A stretch of 64,000 bases of DNA from Streptomyces avermitilis MA-4680 = NBRC 14893 (GCF_000009765.2 NC_003155.5:4774001-4838000), one strand, 5' to 3'. Counted from the stretch's first letter, positions 1-8,843 are shown. Program-made: numbers and translations. The notes: a model not told the origin generated them from the sequence alone.

Positions 1-716
1 AGGCCGGCGAACAGCTGGAGCAGACCGGCGTCCTCGTCGCCGACGAGCGCGTCCGCGGGCAGCCGCACATCGTCGAGGGTCAGTTCGAACTGCTTCTCCG
101 CGCCGTGGAGTTCCATGTCGATCGGCCGCCGCCCGAAGCCGTCCGTGTCGCGCGGGACGATGAACAGGCAGGGCTTGAGCCGGCCCGTGCGGGCGTCCTC
201 CGTGCGGCCCACGACGAGGGTGGCGTCGGCGATGTCGACACCGGAGATGAAGACCTTGCGGCCGCTCAGGATCCAGTCGGTGCCGTCCCGGCGGGCGGTG
301 GTGGTGATGCGGTGGGAGTTCGAGCCCGCGTCGGGTTCGGTGATGCCGAAGGCCATGCTGCGGCTGCCGTCGGCGAACCCGGGCAGCCACTGCTGTTTCT
401 GGGCCTCGGTGCCGAAGCGGGCGATGACCGTGCCGCAGATCGCGGGCGAGACGACGAGCATGAGCAGCGGACAGCCGGCGGCGCCGAGCTCTTCGAGGAC
501 GATGGAGAGTTCCGCGATGCCGCCGCCTCCGCCCCCGTACGCCTCTGGCAGGTTGACTCCGAGATAGCCGAGCTTGGCGGTCTCGGACCAGAGTTCGTCG
601 GGGTAATCGCCTTCGGCGACCACGCGGGTGAGGTACTCGCGTCCGTAGCGCTTGCCGAGGGCGGCTACGGCGGATCGGAGGGCCTGGTGCTCTTCGGTCT
701 CGATGACTCGGGTCAT
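1..716 (-). CDS. Acyl-CoA dehydrogenase, 3' end outside window
   Basis: Flavoprotein that introduces the alpha,beta double bond into an acyl-CoA and passes electrons to ETF. About 238 codons are visible from ATG 714-716, covering the N-terminal helical domain and the middle beta domain. The family motif FGITEPDAGS is at about residues 122-131, followed by a segment WILSGRKVFIS that continues the beta domain. The C-terminal helical domain with the catalytic Glu lies beyond base 1. It starts 83 bp after the carboxylase alpha gene in the same orientation, so it is the last visible member of the operon running from 6744. Substrate is not readable from sequence; context suggests a branched or terpenoid acyl-CoA. 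Confidence 0.93.
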   Translation of the reverse strand, partial: MTRVIETEEHQALRSAVAALGKRYGREYLTRVVAEGDYPDELWSETAKLGYLGVNLPEAYGGGGGGIAELSIVLEELGAAGCPLLMLVVSPAICGTVIARFGTEAQKQQWLPGFADGSRSMAFGITEPDAGSNSHRITTTARRDGTDWILSGRKVFISGVDIADATLVVGRTEDARTGRLKPCLFIVPRDTDGFGRRPIDMELHGAEKQFELTLDDVRLPADALVGDEDAGLLQLFAG

Positions 717-799
717 GAAGGCTCCTGGGGTGAGTGCGGGACGTCTGTGGCCGGTCGGGCCCACGCGACGGAGTCGCATATCGACACCGTCCCGCGCCC

Positions 800-2650
800 C
801 TAAAGGGCGCGCTGTACTACCGCGAGCAGAGTGCCTACCTCGACCTGTTGGCCCGGGGTGGCGTGCAGGGCGCCGAGGGTGCCCGCCGTCGGCGCGGAGA
901 TCTTGTGTTCCATCTTCATCGCCTCCAGCCACAGCAGGGGCTGTCCGGCCTCCACCCGGGCTCCTTCGGCGAGCCCCTCGGCGACGCGGACGACGGTGCC
1001 CGGCATGGGAGCGAGCAGGGAACCCGGTTCCTGGCGGGCGGCGGGGTCGGGGAAGCGGGGCAGTTCCGTGAGGGCCGTCGCGTTCACATGGACCTGGTCG
1101 CCGTAGCGGCTGACCCGGAACTTCCGCTGTACGCCGCCGATTTCGAGGACGACGAGGCCGGCGTCCGCGTGCACGACGCGCACCCCTTCGGCGGTCAGGC
1201 CGTGCCGGGTGTGGTGGTAGCGGGCCTCGTGCTCGTCGCCCGCCATCAGGTAGCGCCTGGTCTGCGGCTGGGAGGGCAGGTTCCGCCAGCCGCCGAACCG
1301 GGAGCGGCCGTGGGCGTCCGCGAGGGCGGCGGCCAAGGGGGCGTACGGGTCCGGGGCGGGCGCCGTCAGTTCGGTCAGGTGCCGGTCGTAGAACCCGGTG
1401 TCCATGCGGGCCGCCGTGAACTCCGGGTGCCGCAGTGACCGTACGAGGAGGTCGCGGTTGGTGACCGGCCCGTGGATCTCGGCCCGTTCCAGGGCGTCCG
1501 CCAGCGTGCGCACCGCCTCCGCGCGCGTGGGGGCGTGGGCGACGGCCTTGGCGAGCATCGGGTCGTAGTGGACGCCGACGGGGTCGCCGTCGGTGTAGCC
1601 CGTGTCCAGGCGGACGTCCGCTTCCCGCGGCAGGGCGAGCCGGTGCAGCGTGCCCGTCTGCGGGGCCCAGTCCCGGGACGGGTCCTCCGCGTACAGGCGG
1701 GCCTCGATCGCGTGCCCACGCGCGCGTGGCGGGTCGCTCTCCAGCGCCGCGCCCTCGGCGACGCGTATCTGCTGGGCGACCAGGTCGATACCGAAGACCG
1801 CCTCCGTGACCGGGTGTTCCACCTGGAGGCGGGTGTTCATCTCCAGGAAGTGCGCCCGCCCGTCCGCGACCAGGAACTCGACGGTGCCGGCGCCCGTGTA
1901 GCCGACGGCGCGCGCGGCGCGTATCGCCAGCTCGTGGAGTTCCGCCGTGAGTTCGGCGTCCACACCGGGGGCCGGTGACTCCTCGATCACCTTCTGGTGG
2001 CGCCTTTGCAGGGAGCAGTCGCGCGTGCCGAGCGCCCACACCGTGCCGTGCGTGTCGGCGAGCACCTGGACCTCGACATGGCGTCCGCCCTCCACATAGG
2101 GCTCGACGAACACCTCCCCGTCCCCGAAGGCGCTCAGCGCCTCGGCGCGGGCCGCCGCCAACTCGGCGTCCAGCTCGGCGAGGTCCCGCACGACGCGCAT
2201 GCCGCGGCCGCCGCCGCCCGCGGCCGCCTTGACCAGCACGGGCAGGTCCGGCGGCGTGACCTCCGTCAGGGGCTCGAGCCCCATCAGCTTCTTGGCGCGC
2301 GTCTTGGACGCCATCGCCTCGATCGCCTCCGGCGGCGGCCCGATCCAGACGAGCCCCGCGTCCCGCACGGCGCGCGCGAAGCCGGCGTTCTCGGACAGGA
2401 ACCCGTACCCCGGGTGGACGGCGTCGGCGCCCGCCGCGAGGGCCGCCTTCACGATCAGGTCGCCGCGCAGATACGTCTGAGCGGGCGCCGCACCCGGCAG
2501 CCGTACCGCCGCGTCGGCCACGCGCGCGTGGAGGGCGTTCTCGTCGGCGTCCGAGTACACGGCGACCGTCCGGATTCCGGACGCGCGGCAGGTACGGAAG
2601 ACCCGGCAGGCGATCTCGCCGCGGTTGGCGACGAGGACAGATGCAATCAC
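800..2650 (-). CDS. Acyl-CoA carboxylase alpha subunit (biotin carboxylase + biotin carrier)
   Basis: ATP-dependent carboxylation of biotin, which then feeds the beta subunit encoded just upstream. The 616-residue chain starts at GTG 2648-2650. Order: biotin carboxylase N domain (VLVANRGEIACRVFRTC at the start), ATP-grasp glycine loop AAAGGGGRGMRVV near 141-153, catalytic segment EMNTRLQVEHPVTE near 268-281, and a C-terminal lipoyl-like domain with the biotinylation motif EAMKM near 577-581. Before the glycine loop, relatives carry a stretch like AAAGVPV after KKLM; here KKLM is followed directly by GLEPLTEV, so about seven residues are missing without loss of frame (see findings). The gap to the beta subunit gene is 10 bp. 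Methylcrotonyl- or geranyl-CoA-type carboxylase is the most likely identity. Confidence 0.94.
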   Translation of the reverse strand: MIASVLVANRGEIACRVFRTCRASGIRTVAVYSDADENALHARVADAAVRLPGAAPAQTYLRGDLIVKAALAAGADAVHPGYGFLSENAGFARAVRDAGLVWIGPPPEAIEAMASKTRAKKLMGLEPLTEVTPPDLPVLVKAAAGGGGRGMRVVRDLAELDAELAAARAEALSAFGDGEVFVEPYVEGGRHVEVQVLADTHGTVWALGTRDCSLQRRHQKVIEESPAPGVDAELTAELHELAIRAARAVGYTGAGTVEFLVADGRAHFLEMNTRLQVEHPVTEAVFGIDLVAQQIRVAEGAALESDPPRARGHAIEARLYAEDPSRDWAPQTGTLHRLALPREADVRLDTGYTDGDPVGVHYDPMLAKAVAHAPTRAEAVRTLADALERAEIHGPVTNRDLLVRSLRHPEFTAARMDTGFYDRHLTELTAPAPDPYAPLAAALADAHGRSRFGGWRNLPSQPQTRRYLMAGDEHEARYHHTRHGLTAEGVRVVHADAGLVVLEIGGVQRKFRVSRYGDQVHVNATALTELPRFPDPAARQEPGSLLAPMPGTVVRVAEGLAEGARVEAGQPLLWLEAMKMEHKISAPTAGTLGALHATPGQQVEVGTLLAVVQRAL

Positions 2651-2660
2651 TGGAGGGACC

Positions 2661-4259
2661 TCACATCCGGAAGACGCCGAAGCCGCCGCGCACGCCCTCG
2701 TAGGGGGCCGTGTGGATCGCGGACAGGCACAGGCCGAGGACGGTGCGGGTGTCGCGCGGGTCGATGACCCCGTCGTCGTACAGCCGCCCGGACAGGAACA
2801 TCGGCAGGGACTCGGACTCGATCTGCTGCTCCACCATGGCGCGCAGCGCGGCGTCGGCGTCCTCGTCGTAGGGCTGCCCCTTCGCGGCGGCCGACTGCCG
2901 GGCGACGATCGAGAGGACGCCGGCGAGCTGCTGGGGGCCCATGACGGCGGACTTGGCGCCGGGCCAGGCGAACAGGAAGCGGGGGTCGTAGGCGCGCCCG
3001 CACATGCCGTAGTGACCGGCCCCGTACGAGGCTCCCATGAGGACGGAGAGGTGCGGGACCTTCGAGTTGGACACCGCGTTGATCATCATGGCGCCGTGCT
3101 TGATGATGCCGCCCTGCTCGTACTCCTTGCCGACCATGTAGCCGGTGGTGTTGTGCAGGAAGAGGAGCGGGATGTCGCGCTGGTTGGCGAGCTGGATGAA
3201 CTGGGCGGCCTTCTGGGACTCCTGGCTGAAGAGCACGCCCTGGGCGTTGGCGAGTATCCCTATGGGATAGCCGTGGAGGGTCGCCCAGCCGGTGGTGAGG
3301 CTCGTCCCGTAGAGGGGCTTGAACTCGTCGAAGTCGGAGCCGTCGACCACGCGCGCGATGACCTCACGCGGGTCGAACGGCACCTTCAGGTCGCCGGGCA
3401 CGATCCCCAGGAGTTCGTCTTCGTCGTACTTCGGGGGGACGGCGGGGCCCGGATCGCCGTACGCCTTGCGGTGGTTGAGCCGGGCCACGACCCGACGGGC
3501 CTGCCGCAGGGCGTCCTGCTCGTCGACGGCGTGGTAGTCGGCGAGACCCGACACGCGCGCGTGCATCTCGGCGCCGCCCAGGGACTCGTCGTCGCTCTCC
3601 TCGCCGGTGGCCATCTTCACCAGGGGCGGCCCGCCGAGGAACACCTTCGCCCGTTCCTTGACCATGATCACGTGGTCGGACATCCCGGGGATGTACGCGC
3701 CGCCCGCGGTCGAGTTCCCGAAGACGACGGCGACCGTCGGAATCCCGGCCGCCGACAGCCGGGTGAGGTCGCGGAAGATCGCGCCGCCGGGGATGAAGAT
3801 CTCCTTCTGGGACGGCAGATCGGCGCCGCCCGACTCCACGAGGCTGATGCAGGGCAGGCGGTTGGCGTACGCGATGTCGTTGGCGCGCAGGGCCTTCTTC
3901 AGGCTCCAGGGGTTGCTGGCGCCGCCGCGCACGGTCGGGTCGTTCGCGGTGATCAGGCACTCGACGCCCTCGACGACACCGATCCCGGTGACGAGCGAGG
4001 CACCGACCGCGTACTCGCTCCCCCAGGCGGCGAGCGGCGACAGCTCGAGGAAGGGCGTGTCGGGGTCGAGCAGCAGCTCGATGCGCTCACGGGCGAGCAG
4101 TTTGCCGCGCTTGTGGTGCCGGGCGACGTACTTCTCACCGCCGCCGGCCAGCGCCTTGGCGTGCTCGGCGGTCAGTTGGGCGAGTTTGCCGAGCATGGCT
4201 TCACGGTTCGCCGCGTACTCGGGGCCCGTGGTGTCGAGCGCGGATGCGAGGACCGTCAC
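2661..4259 (-). CDS. Acyl-CoA carboxylase beta subunit (carboxyltransferase)
   Basis: Transfers CO2 from carboxybiotin to an acyl-CoA. The reading frame is open further upstream, but GTG 4257-4259 gives a 532-residue protein of family length and overlaps the upstream stop as GTGA. Crotonase-type carboxyltransferase signatures are present: GNSTAGGAYIPGMSD in the N-terminal half and GASYGAGHYGMCGRAYDPRF in the C-terminal half, with TTGYMVGKEYEQGGIIKHG between them. These match methylcrotonyl/geranyl-CoA carboxylase beta chains better than AccD/PccB. It is cotranscribed with the alpha subunit gene 10 bp downstream. Confidence 0.94.
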   Translation of the reverse strand: MTVLASALDTTGPEYAANREAMLGKLAQLTAEHAKALAGGGEKYVARHHKRGKLLARERIELLLDPDTPFLELSPLAAWGSEYAVGASLVTGIGVVEGVECLITANDPTVRGGASNPWSLKKALRANDIAYANRLPCISLVESGGADLPSQKEIFIPGGAIFRDLTRLSAAGIPTVAVVFGNSTAGGAYIPGMSDHVIMVKERAKVFLGGPPLVKMATGEESDDESLGGAEMHARVSGLADYHAVDEQDALRQARRVVARLNHRKAYGDPGPAVPPKYDEDELLGIVPGDLKVPFDPREVIARVVDGSDFDEFKPLYGTSLTTGWATLHGYPIGILANAQGVLFSQESQKAAQFIQLANQRDIPLLFLHNTTGYMVGKEYEQGGIIKHGAMMINAVSNSKVPHLSVLMGASYGAGHYGMCGRAYDPRFLFAWPGAKSAVMGPQQLAGVLSIVARQSAAAKGQPYDEDADAALRAMVEQQIESESLPMFLSGRLYDDGVIDPRDTRTVLGLCLSAIHTAPYEGVRGGFGVFRM

Positions 4260-5944
4260 AGGAGTGCCTCCGGTATGTCCAGGTGGCGGGAGCGGAGCCA
4301 TTCGCCGAGGCCCTTGGCCTGCGGGTCGAAGCGGTGCTGGGCGGCGACGCCTTCGCCGAGGATGCCCTCGACGGTGAAGTTGAGGGCGCGGAGGTTCGGC
4401 AGGACGTGGCGCACGACGGGCAGCGGGCGGCACTCGGGGAGCAGGTCCCGGAAGCGGTCGACGGTCAGCTCGTGGACGAGCCACCGCCAGGCGTCCTCCG
4501 TGCGCACCCAGACACCGGCGTTGGCGTTCCCGCCCTTGTCCCCGCTGCGGGCTCCGGCGACCAGTCCCAGCGGGGCGCGGCGCGTCGGTCCCGGCGGCGG
4601 GGCCTCGGGCAGCGGCGGCTCCGCCACGTCGTGGAGTACGAGGGTGTCCTGGGCCGGGGACACAGGGATACGGCGTCCGTCGTAGAGGACGGCCACATGG
4701 TCGACGGCGCCATGGGGGACGTACACATCCTCGAAGACGCCATAGGGAGCGCCCTTCCCCGGGGGTGCCAGCACATGGAAACCGGGGTAACTGGCCAGCG
4801 CCAGCTCAATGGCAGCCCCGCTCAGGGCGCGGCCGACGGCCTCCTGGTCCGGGTCGCGGACGACGAGGCGGAGGAGGGCGCTGGCCGTCTCCTCCGTGTC
4901 GGCGTCGGGCCGGTCGGTGCGCACGAGGTCCCACCGCACCTCGCCGGGCGGGGACTTGGCGAGCGCGTCGGTCAGCTGCGCCTGTACGAGCGCGGCCTTG
5001 GCCTCGATGTCGAGACCGGTCAGGACGAAGACGACCTCGTTGCGGAAGCCGCCGAGCCGGTTGCGGCCGACCTTGAGGGCCGGGGGCGGGGCCTCGCCGC
5101 GTACGCCCTCGACGCGGACGCGGTCGGGGCCGTCCTGGGTGAGCCGTACGGTGTCGAGGCGGGCGGTGACGTCGGGGCCCGCGTACCGGGCGCCCGCCGT
5201 CTCGTACAGGAACTGGGCGGTGACCGTACCGACGTCGACGAGGCCGCCGGTGCCGGGGTGCTTGGTGATGACGCCGGTGCCGTCCGCGTGGATCTCCGCG
5301 AGCGGGAACCCGGGGCGGCGGACGTCCGCGTCGCGGAAGAAGGCGTAGTTCCCGCCGGTGGCCTGCGCCCCGCACTCCAGCACGTGCCCGGCGACGACGG
5401 CGCCCGCCAGCCGGTCGTACTCCCCCGGCTGCCAGCCGAAGTGGGCGGCGGCGGGCCCGGTGACCAGGGCCGCGTCGGTCACCCGCCCGGTGACCACGAT
5501 GTCGGCGCCCTCGCGCAGACACGCGGCGATGCCGAAGCCGCCGAGGTAGGCGTGGGCGGCGAGGCTGCCCGGGTGCGCGGCGGTGAGGTCGTCGCCCTCC
5601 ACGTGGGCGACGCGGGTGGGGATGCCGAGGCGTCCGGCCAGGTTCCGGATGGCGTCGGCGAGTCCGGCGGGGTTGAGGCCGCCCGCGTTGGTGACGATCC
5701 GCACGCCCCGCTCGTGGGCGAGGCCGAGGCAGCCCTCGAGCTGGCGGAGGAAGGTGCGGGCGTAACCGGCGGTGGGGTCCTTCAGGCGGTCGCGGCCGAG
5801 GATGAGCATGGTCAGCTCGGCGAGGTAGTCGCCGGTCAGGACGTCCAGTTCGCCGCCGGTGAGCATCTCGTGGAGGGCGTCGAAACGGTCGCCGTAGAAG
5901 CCGGAGAAGTTGCCTATGCGCAGCGGGGCGGTCGGCTCGGTCAC
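4256..5944 (-). CDS. AtuA-family protein (DUF1446, acyclic terpene utilisation)
   Basis: 562-residue two-domain protein: the AtuA core (LRIGNFSGFYGDRFDALHEM from residue 8, GGLNPAGLADAIRNLA, GADIVVTGRVTDAALVTGPA) followed by the C-terminal AtuA domain (GLVAGARSGDKGGNANAGVW). The biochemical role of AtuA is not settled; the family is named from the citronellol/geraniol catabolic cluster, where it accompanies geranyl-CoA carboxylase. GTG 5942-5944 is chosen because it overlaps the upstream stop as GTGA; the downstream stop again overlaps the carboxylase beta start. That tight coupling implies a shared pathway with the carboxylase and acyl-CoA dehydrogenase. Substrate assignment is inference. 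Confidence 0.9.
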   Translation of the reverse strand: MTEPTAPLRIGNFSGFYGDRFDALHEMLTGGELDVLTGDYLAELTMLILGRDRLKDPTAGYARTFLRQLEGCLGLAHERGVRIVTNAGGLNPAGLADAIRNLAGRLGIPTRVAHVEGDDLTAAHPGSLAAHAYLGGFGIAACLREGADIVVTGRVTDAALVTGPAAAHFGWQPGEYDRLAGAVVAGHVLECGAQATGGNYAFFRDADVRRPGFPLAEIHADGTGVITKHPGTGGLVDVGTVTAQFLYETAGARYAGPDVTARLDTVRLTQDGPDRVRVEGVRGEAPPPALKVGRNRLGGFRNEVVFVLTGLDIEAKAALVQAQLTDALAKSPPGEVRWDLVRTDRPDADTEETASALLRLVVRDPDQEAVGRALSGAAIELALASYPGFHVLAPPGKGAPYGVFEDVYVPHGAVDHVAVLYDGRRIPVSPAQDTLVLHDVAEPPLPEAPPPGPTRRAPLGLVAGARSGDKGGNANAGVWVRTEDAWRWLVHELTVDRFRDLLPECRPLPVVRHVLPNLRALNFTVEGILGEGVAAQHRFDPQAKGLGEWLRSRHLDIPEALL

Positions 5945-6744
5945 TCTGCCGTTCCCTTCCCGGGGCGGCCGGTGCCGGGTGGCCCCGCGAAGGCCTGGGC
6001 GATGTCGAGCCAGCGGTCGGCGTCGGGGCCGGTCGCCCGTACGGCGAGGTCGGCGCGATGGGCTCGCTGGGTGACCAGGAGGCAGAAGTCGAGGGCGGGG
6101 CCGGTGACGCGCTGGGGGGCGTCTTCGGGGCCGTACGTCCACAACTCGCCCTCGCCGGTGGGCGCGGTGAGTTCGACCCGGATGGCGTCGGCGGCGGGGA
6201 CGGGGAGCCCATGGATACCGAAGGCGAAGTCCCGTGCGCGCACACCGATGCGGGCCACATGCTTCAGCCGGTCGGTGGGGGTGCGGACCACACCCAGCGC
6301 ATCGGCTACGTCCTGGCCGTGGGCCCAGGTCTCCATGAGCCGGCCCGTCGCCATGGAGGCGGCGGACATGGGCGGTCCGTACCAGGGGAAGCGGGCGCCG
6401 GGCGGCGCCTCGCGCAGGGCGCGGTCGAGGGCGGCGCGGCTCTCGCGCCATCGCTTCACCAGTTCGGCGCACGGGAGTCGGGAGCCTTGGTCCGCCCCCT
6501 CGTCCACGAACGACTCCGGTGCGGTGAGGGCCTTGTCGACCAGCGCGCGGAAGGCGTCCTCGTCCGTGACCGCGAGCAGGGCGGAGTGGTCCGTCCAGGC
6601 CAGGTGGGCGATCTGATGGGCGATGGTCCAGCGCGGGGCGGGGGTCGCGAGGGCCCATTGCTCTGGGCTCAACTCGGCTACCAGCCGGTCGAGTTCCTCG
6701 CTCTCCGCACGCAGGTCGTCGAGCACGCGTGTCGGATCGGACAT
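5941..6744 (-). CDS. TIGR03084-family metal-binding protein (DinB/maleylpyruvate isomerase-like)
   Basis: 267 residues. The N-terminal half is a DinB-type four-helix bundle: VLDDLRAESEELDRLVAEL, then WTIAHQIAHLAWTDHSALL with the histidines that bind metal in this superfamily, and later METWAHGQDVADALG carrying the third His. The C-terminal half is an MDMPI-like domain. These proteins recurrently head acyl-CoA carboxylase/AtuA operons in actinobacteria; the reaction is unknown. ATG 6742-6744 has no Shine-Dalgarno sequence (CTCCCCCC precedes it), so the operon mRNA may be leaderless or the start poorly initiated. A 12-bp palindrome lies 33-44 bp upstream of the start codon. Confidence 0.88.
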   Translation of the reverse strand: MSDPTRVLDDLRAESEELDRLVAELSPEQWALATPAPRWTIAHQIAHLAWTDHSALLAVTDEDAFRALVDKALTAPESFVDEGADQGSRLPCAELVKRWRESRAALDRALREAPPGARFPWYGPPMSAASMATGRLMETWAHGQDVADALGVVRTPTDRLKHVARIGVRARDFAFGIHGLPVPAADAIRVELTAPTGEGELWTYGPEDAPQRVTGPALDFCLLVTQRAHRADLAVRATGPDADRWLDIAQAFAGPPGTGRPGKGTAE

Positions 6745-6776
6745 GGGGGGAGCATGGCAGCGGGGTCAGAAACAAT

Positions 6777-6788
6777 CAAGCATGCTTG
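6777..6788. promoter_or_regulatory. Palindromic operator CAAGCATGCTTG upstream of the acyl-CoA operon
   Basis: Perfect 12-bp palindrome, extended by flanking A/T-rich sequence (ATCAAGCATGCTTGCAT), in the 80 bp between the operon start at 6744 and the repeat array at 6825. CAAGCxxGCTTG-type sites are typical of TetR regulators of actinobacterial acyl-CoA gene clusters; the regulator itself is not in the window. Assignment is from position and symmetry. Confidence 0.55.
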
Positions 6789-6824
6789 CATGAATTTGTT
6801 GCCCGCAACGCGTTCACCGCGTCC

Positions 6825-6975
6825 GCCCGTCACACCGCCTGGACGGGCGGTGTTCGCCCGTCACAACGGTTGGACCGGCCGCGTTCGCCCGTCACACCGC
6901 CTGGACCGGCCGCGTTCGCCCGTCACACCGCCTGGACGGGCCGTGTCCGCCCGTCACACCGCCTGGACCGGCGGA
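6825..6975. repeat. Five tandem 31-bp repeats spanning the malic enzyme stop codon
   Basis: GCCCGTCACACCGCCTGGAC starts at 6825, 6856, 6887, 6918 and 6949, an exact 31-bp period; copies differ by a few bases (CGTT/TGTC, ACCGCC/ACGGTT). The copy at 6949 holds the TCA that is the malic enzyme stop (6954-6956), so the array is a tandem amplification of the gene's last codons and 3' flank. No spacers, so not CRISPR. Confidence 0.9.
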
Positions 6976-8675
6976 TAGACCGGCTCCCACGTCACCGCCC
7001 GTACCGCCGCCTCGATGTCGTCGGTGCCGGCTCGGGCGACGTCGTCCTCCGCCGCCGCTCGGGCCACCGCCACGGCCACGGCGAAAGAGGTCTCGCGGAG
7101 GTCGCGGACGGGTGGCAGCACGGGCGCGCCCGGGTCCGTCACGTCCGTCTGGTTCGCGACCGCGTCGGCCGCCGCGCGGAGCATGCGGTCGGTGACCCGG
7201 GTGGCTCGGGCGACGATGGCGCCCAGCCCCAGGCCCGGGAAGATCAGGGCGTTGTTGGCCTGGCCGATCCGGTAGGTCGTGCCGTTGAGTTCCACCGGGT
7301 CGAAGGGGCTGCCCGTGGCGACGAGCGCCTTGCCGTCGGTCCAGGCGAGCAGGTCGGCGGGCTTGGCCTCGGCGAGGTCGGTGGGGTTGGACATGGGCAG
7401 GATGATCGGGCGCGGGGTGTGTGCGGCCATCTCGCGGACGACGGTCTCGGTGAAGGCGCCGCCCTGGCCGGAGGTGCCGATGAGGATGGTCGGATGGACC
7501 CGGCGGACCACCTCGTCGAGCGGGATGCCGGGCAGGTCGTCGTCGCGCTGCCAGTCGGACACCTCGTCGGCGGGACGGGCGTACGGCACCTGGAAGTCGC
7601 GGAGTTTGTCGCCCTGGTCGGCGGTGAGCAGGCCGTAGCGGTCGACGCACCAGAAGCGGGCGGTGGCCTCGTCGGACGAGAGCCCTTCGGCGACGAGGGC
7701 GTCCCGGAGCTGGTCGGCGACGCCGATACCGGCGCTGCCCGCGCCGAGGACGACGATCCGGTGGTCGCGCAGGGGCAGGTCACCGGCCTTGGCGCCGGAG
7801 AGGACGGCGGCGAGGTTGACTGCGCCGGTGCCCTGGATGTCGTCGTTGAAGGTGAAGACGTCGTCGCGGTAGTGGTTGAAGATGCGGCGGGCGTTGGCGG
7901 GTCCGAAGTCCTCCCAGTGCAGCAGAGCGCGGGGGAACAGCTTCGTCGCGGCGGTGACGTAGGCGTCGATGAAGGCGTCGTAGGTGTCGCGGTCGACGCG
8001 GGGGTGCCGGTTGCCGAGGTAGAGGGGGCTGTCGAGGAGCTCCTGGCGGTTGGTGCCGACGTCGAGCATGACGGGCAGGGTGCGGCGCGGGTCGACGCCG
8101 GCGGCGGCGGTGTAGACGGCGAGCTTGCCGACGGCGATGTCGATGCCGCCCACGCCCCAGTCGCCGATGCCGAGGATGCCCTCGCCGTCGGTGGCGACGA
8201 TCAGGTCGACGTCGTCGGCGCCGAGGCCGGCGGCGCGCAGGGAGCGTTCGATGTCGTCGGGGGCGTTCACGGACAGGTAGATCCCACGGGGGCGCCGGTA
8301 CTCGTAGCTGTAGCGCTTGATGGCCGTGCCCACGGTGGGGGTGTAGACGATGGGCAGCATCTCCTCGAGGTGGTCGCCGACCAGCCGGTAGAACAGCACC
8401 TCGTTGCGGTCGTGGAGGGCCGTCAGGTAGACGTTCTTGGCCAGGTCGCCGGGCTGCTCCCGGAACTGGGCATAGGCGCGGTCGGCCTGCTCGTCCTGGG
8501 TGAGCACGCGCGGCGGCACGAGGCCGACCAGGCCCAGGGCCCGGCGCTCCTCATCGGTGAACGCGGTTCCCCGGTTGAGCCGGGGGTCGGCCAGGACGGC
8601 CCTTCCCCGGGCCGTGACCCTCAAGGGCTTGTGGGTGGTGTCCCGCTCGGCCGTCTTGTTCCGGTCGGTCGTCAT
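6954..8675 (-). CDS. NAD-type malic enzyme (oxidative decarboxylation of malate)
   Basis: 573-residue long-form malic enzyme converting malate to pyruvate, CO2 and NAD(P)H. Features: NEVLFYRLVGDHLEEMLPIVYTP in the N-terminal domain with the catalytic Tyr in VYTPTVG, LPVMLDVGTNRQELLDSPLY, the divalent-metal region HWEDFGPANARRIF, FNDDIQGTGAVNLA, and the Rossmann loop VVLGAGSAGIGVAD. ATG 8673-8675 has a strong Shine-Dalgarno AGGAGGA. Relatives of this length are usually NAD-preferring, which I infer rather than see. The last residues PPVQAV and the stop codon form one unit of a 31-bp tandem array. Confidence 0.95.
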   Translation of the reverse strand: MTTDRNKTAERDTTHKPLRVTARGRAVLADPRLNRGTAFTDEERRALGLVGLVPPRVLTQDEQADRAYAQFREQPGDLAKNVYLTALHDRNEVLFYRLVGDHLEEMLPIVYTPTVGTAIKRYSYEYRRPRGIYLSVNAPDDIERSLRAAGLGADDVDLIVATDGEGILGIGDWGVGGIDIAVGKLAVYTAAAGVDPRRTLPVMLDVGTNRQELLDSPLYLGNRHPRVDRDTYDAFIDAYVTAATKLFPRALLHWEDFGPANARRIFNHYRDDVFTFNDDIQGTGAVNLAAVLSGAKAGDLPLRDHRIVVLGAGSAGIGVADQLRDALVAEGLSSDEATARFWCVDRYGLLTADQGDKLRDFQVPYARPADEVSDWQRDDDLPGIPLDEVVRRVHPTILIGTSGQGGAFTETVVREMAAHTPRPIILPMSNPTDLAEAKPADLLAWTDGKALVATGSPFDPVELNGTTYRIGQANNALIFPGLGLGAIVARATRVTDRMLRAAADAVANQTDVTDPGAPVLPPVRDLRETSFAVAVAVARAAAEDDVARAGTDDIEAAVRAVTWEPVYPPVQAV

Positions 8676-8712
8676 GGGTCCTCCTGACGGAGCCTCTGCG
8701 CCGGTACCGGCC

Positions 8713-8754
8713 GGTATCGGCCGACACTGACCAGGTATCAGCCGATATCAGTCG
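8713..8754. promoter_or_regulatory. Two direct repeats, 21 bp apart, upstream of malic enzyme
   Basis: GGTATCGGCCGACA at 8713 and GGTATCAGCCGATA at 8734 are spaced exactly 21 bp (two helical turns), 38-80 bp before the malic enzyme start. A third partial copy GGTACCGGCC precedes them. Spacing suits two dimers of one regulator on one DNA face. The regulator is unknown. Confidence 0.35.
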
Positions 8755-8843
8755 TTACCTGCCAGTACAGCCTTTTCATCCGCCTACGCCCCCATCAGGA
8801 GTGTGCCGGATGTGCCAGGAGACCGCCCGCCGCCGACCTCCGT

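Noticed and set aside
2625..6616. Plus-strand long frames opposite the acyl-CoA operon
   Set aside because: Mirror frames caused by third-position GC bias; no start signals or domains.
6825..6975. CRISPR array
   Set aside because: 31-bp units are contiguous with no spacers, and one copy is coding sequence of malic enzyme; no cas genes.
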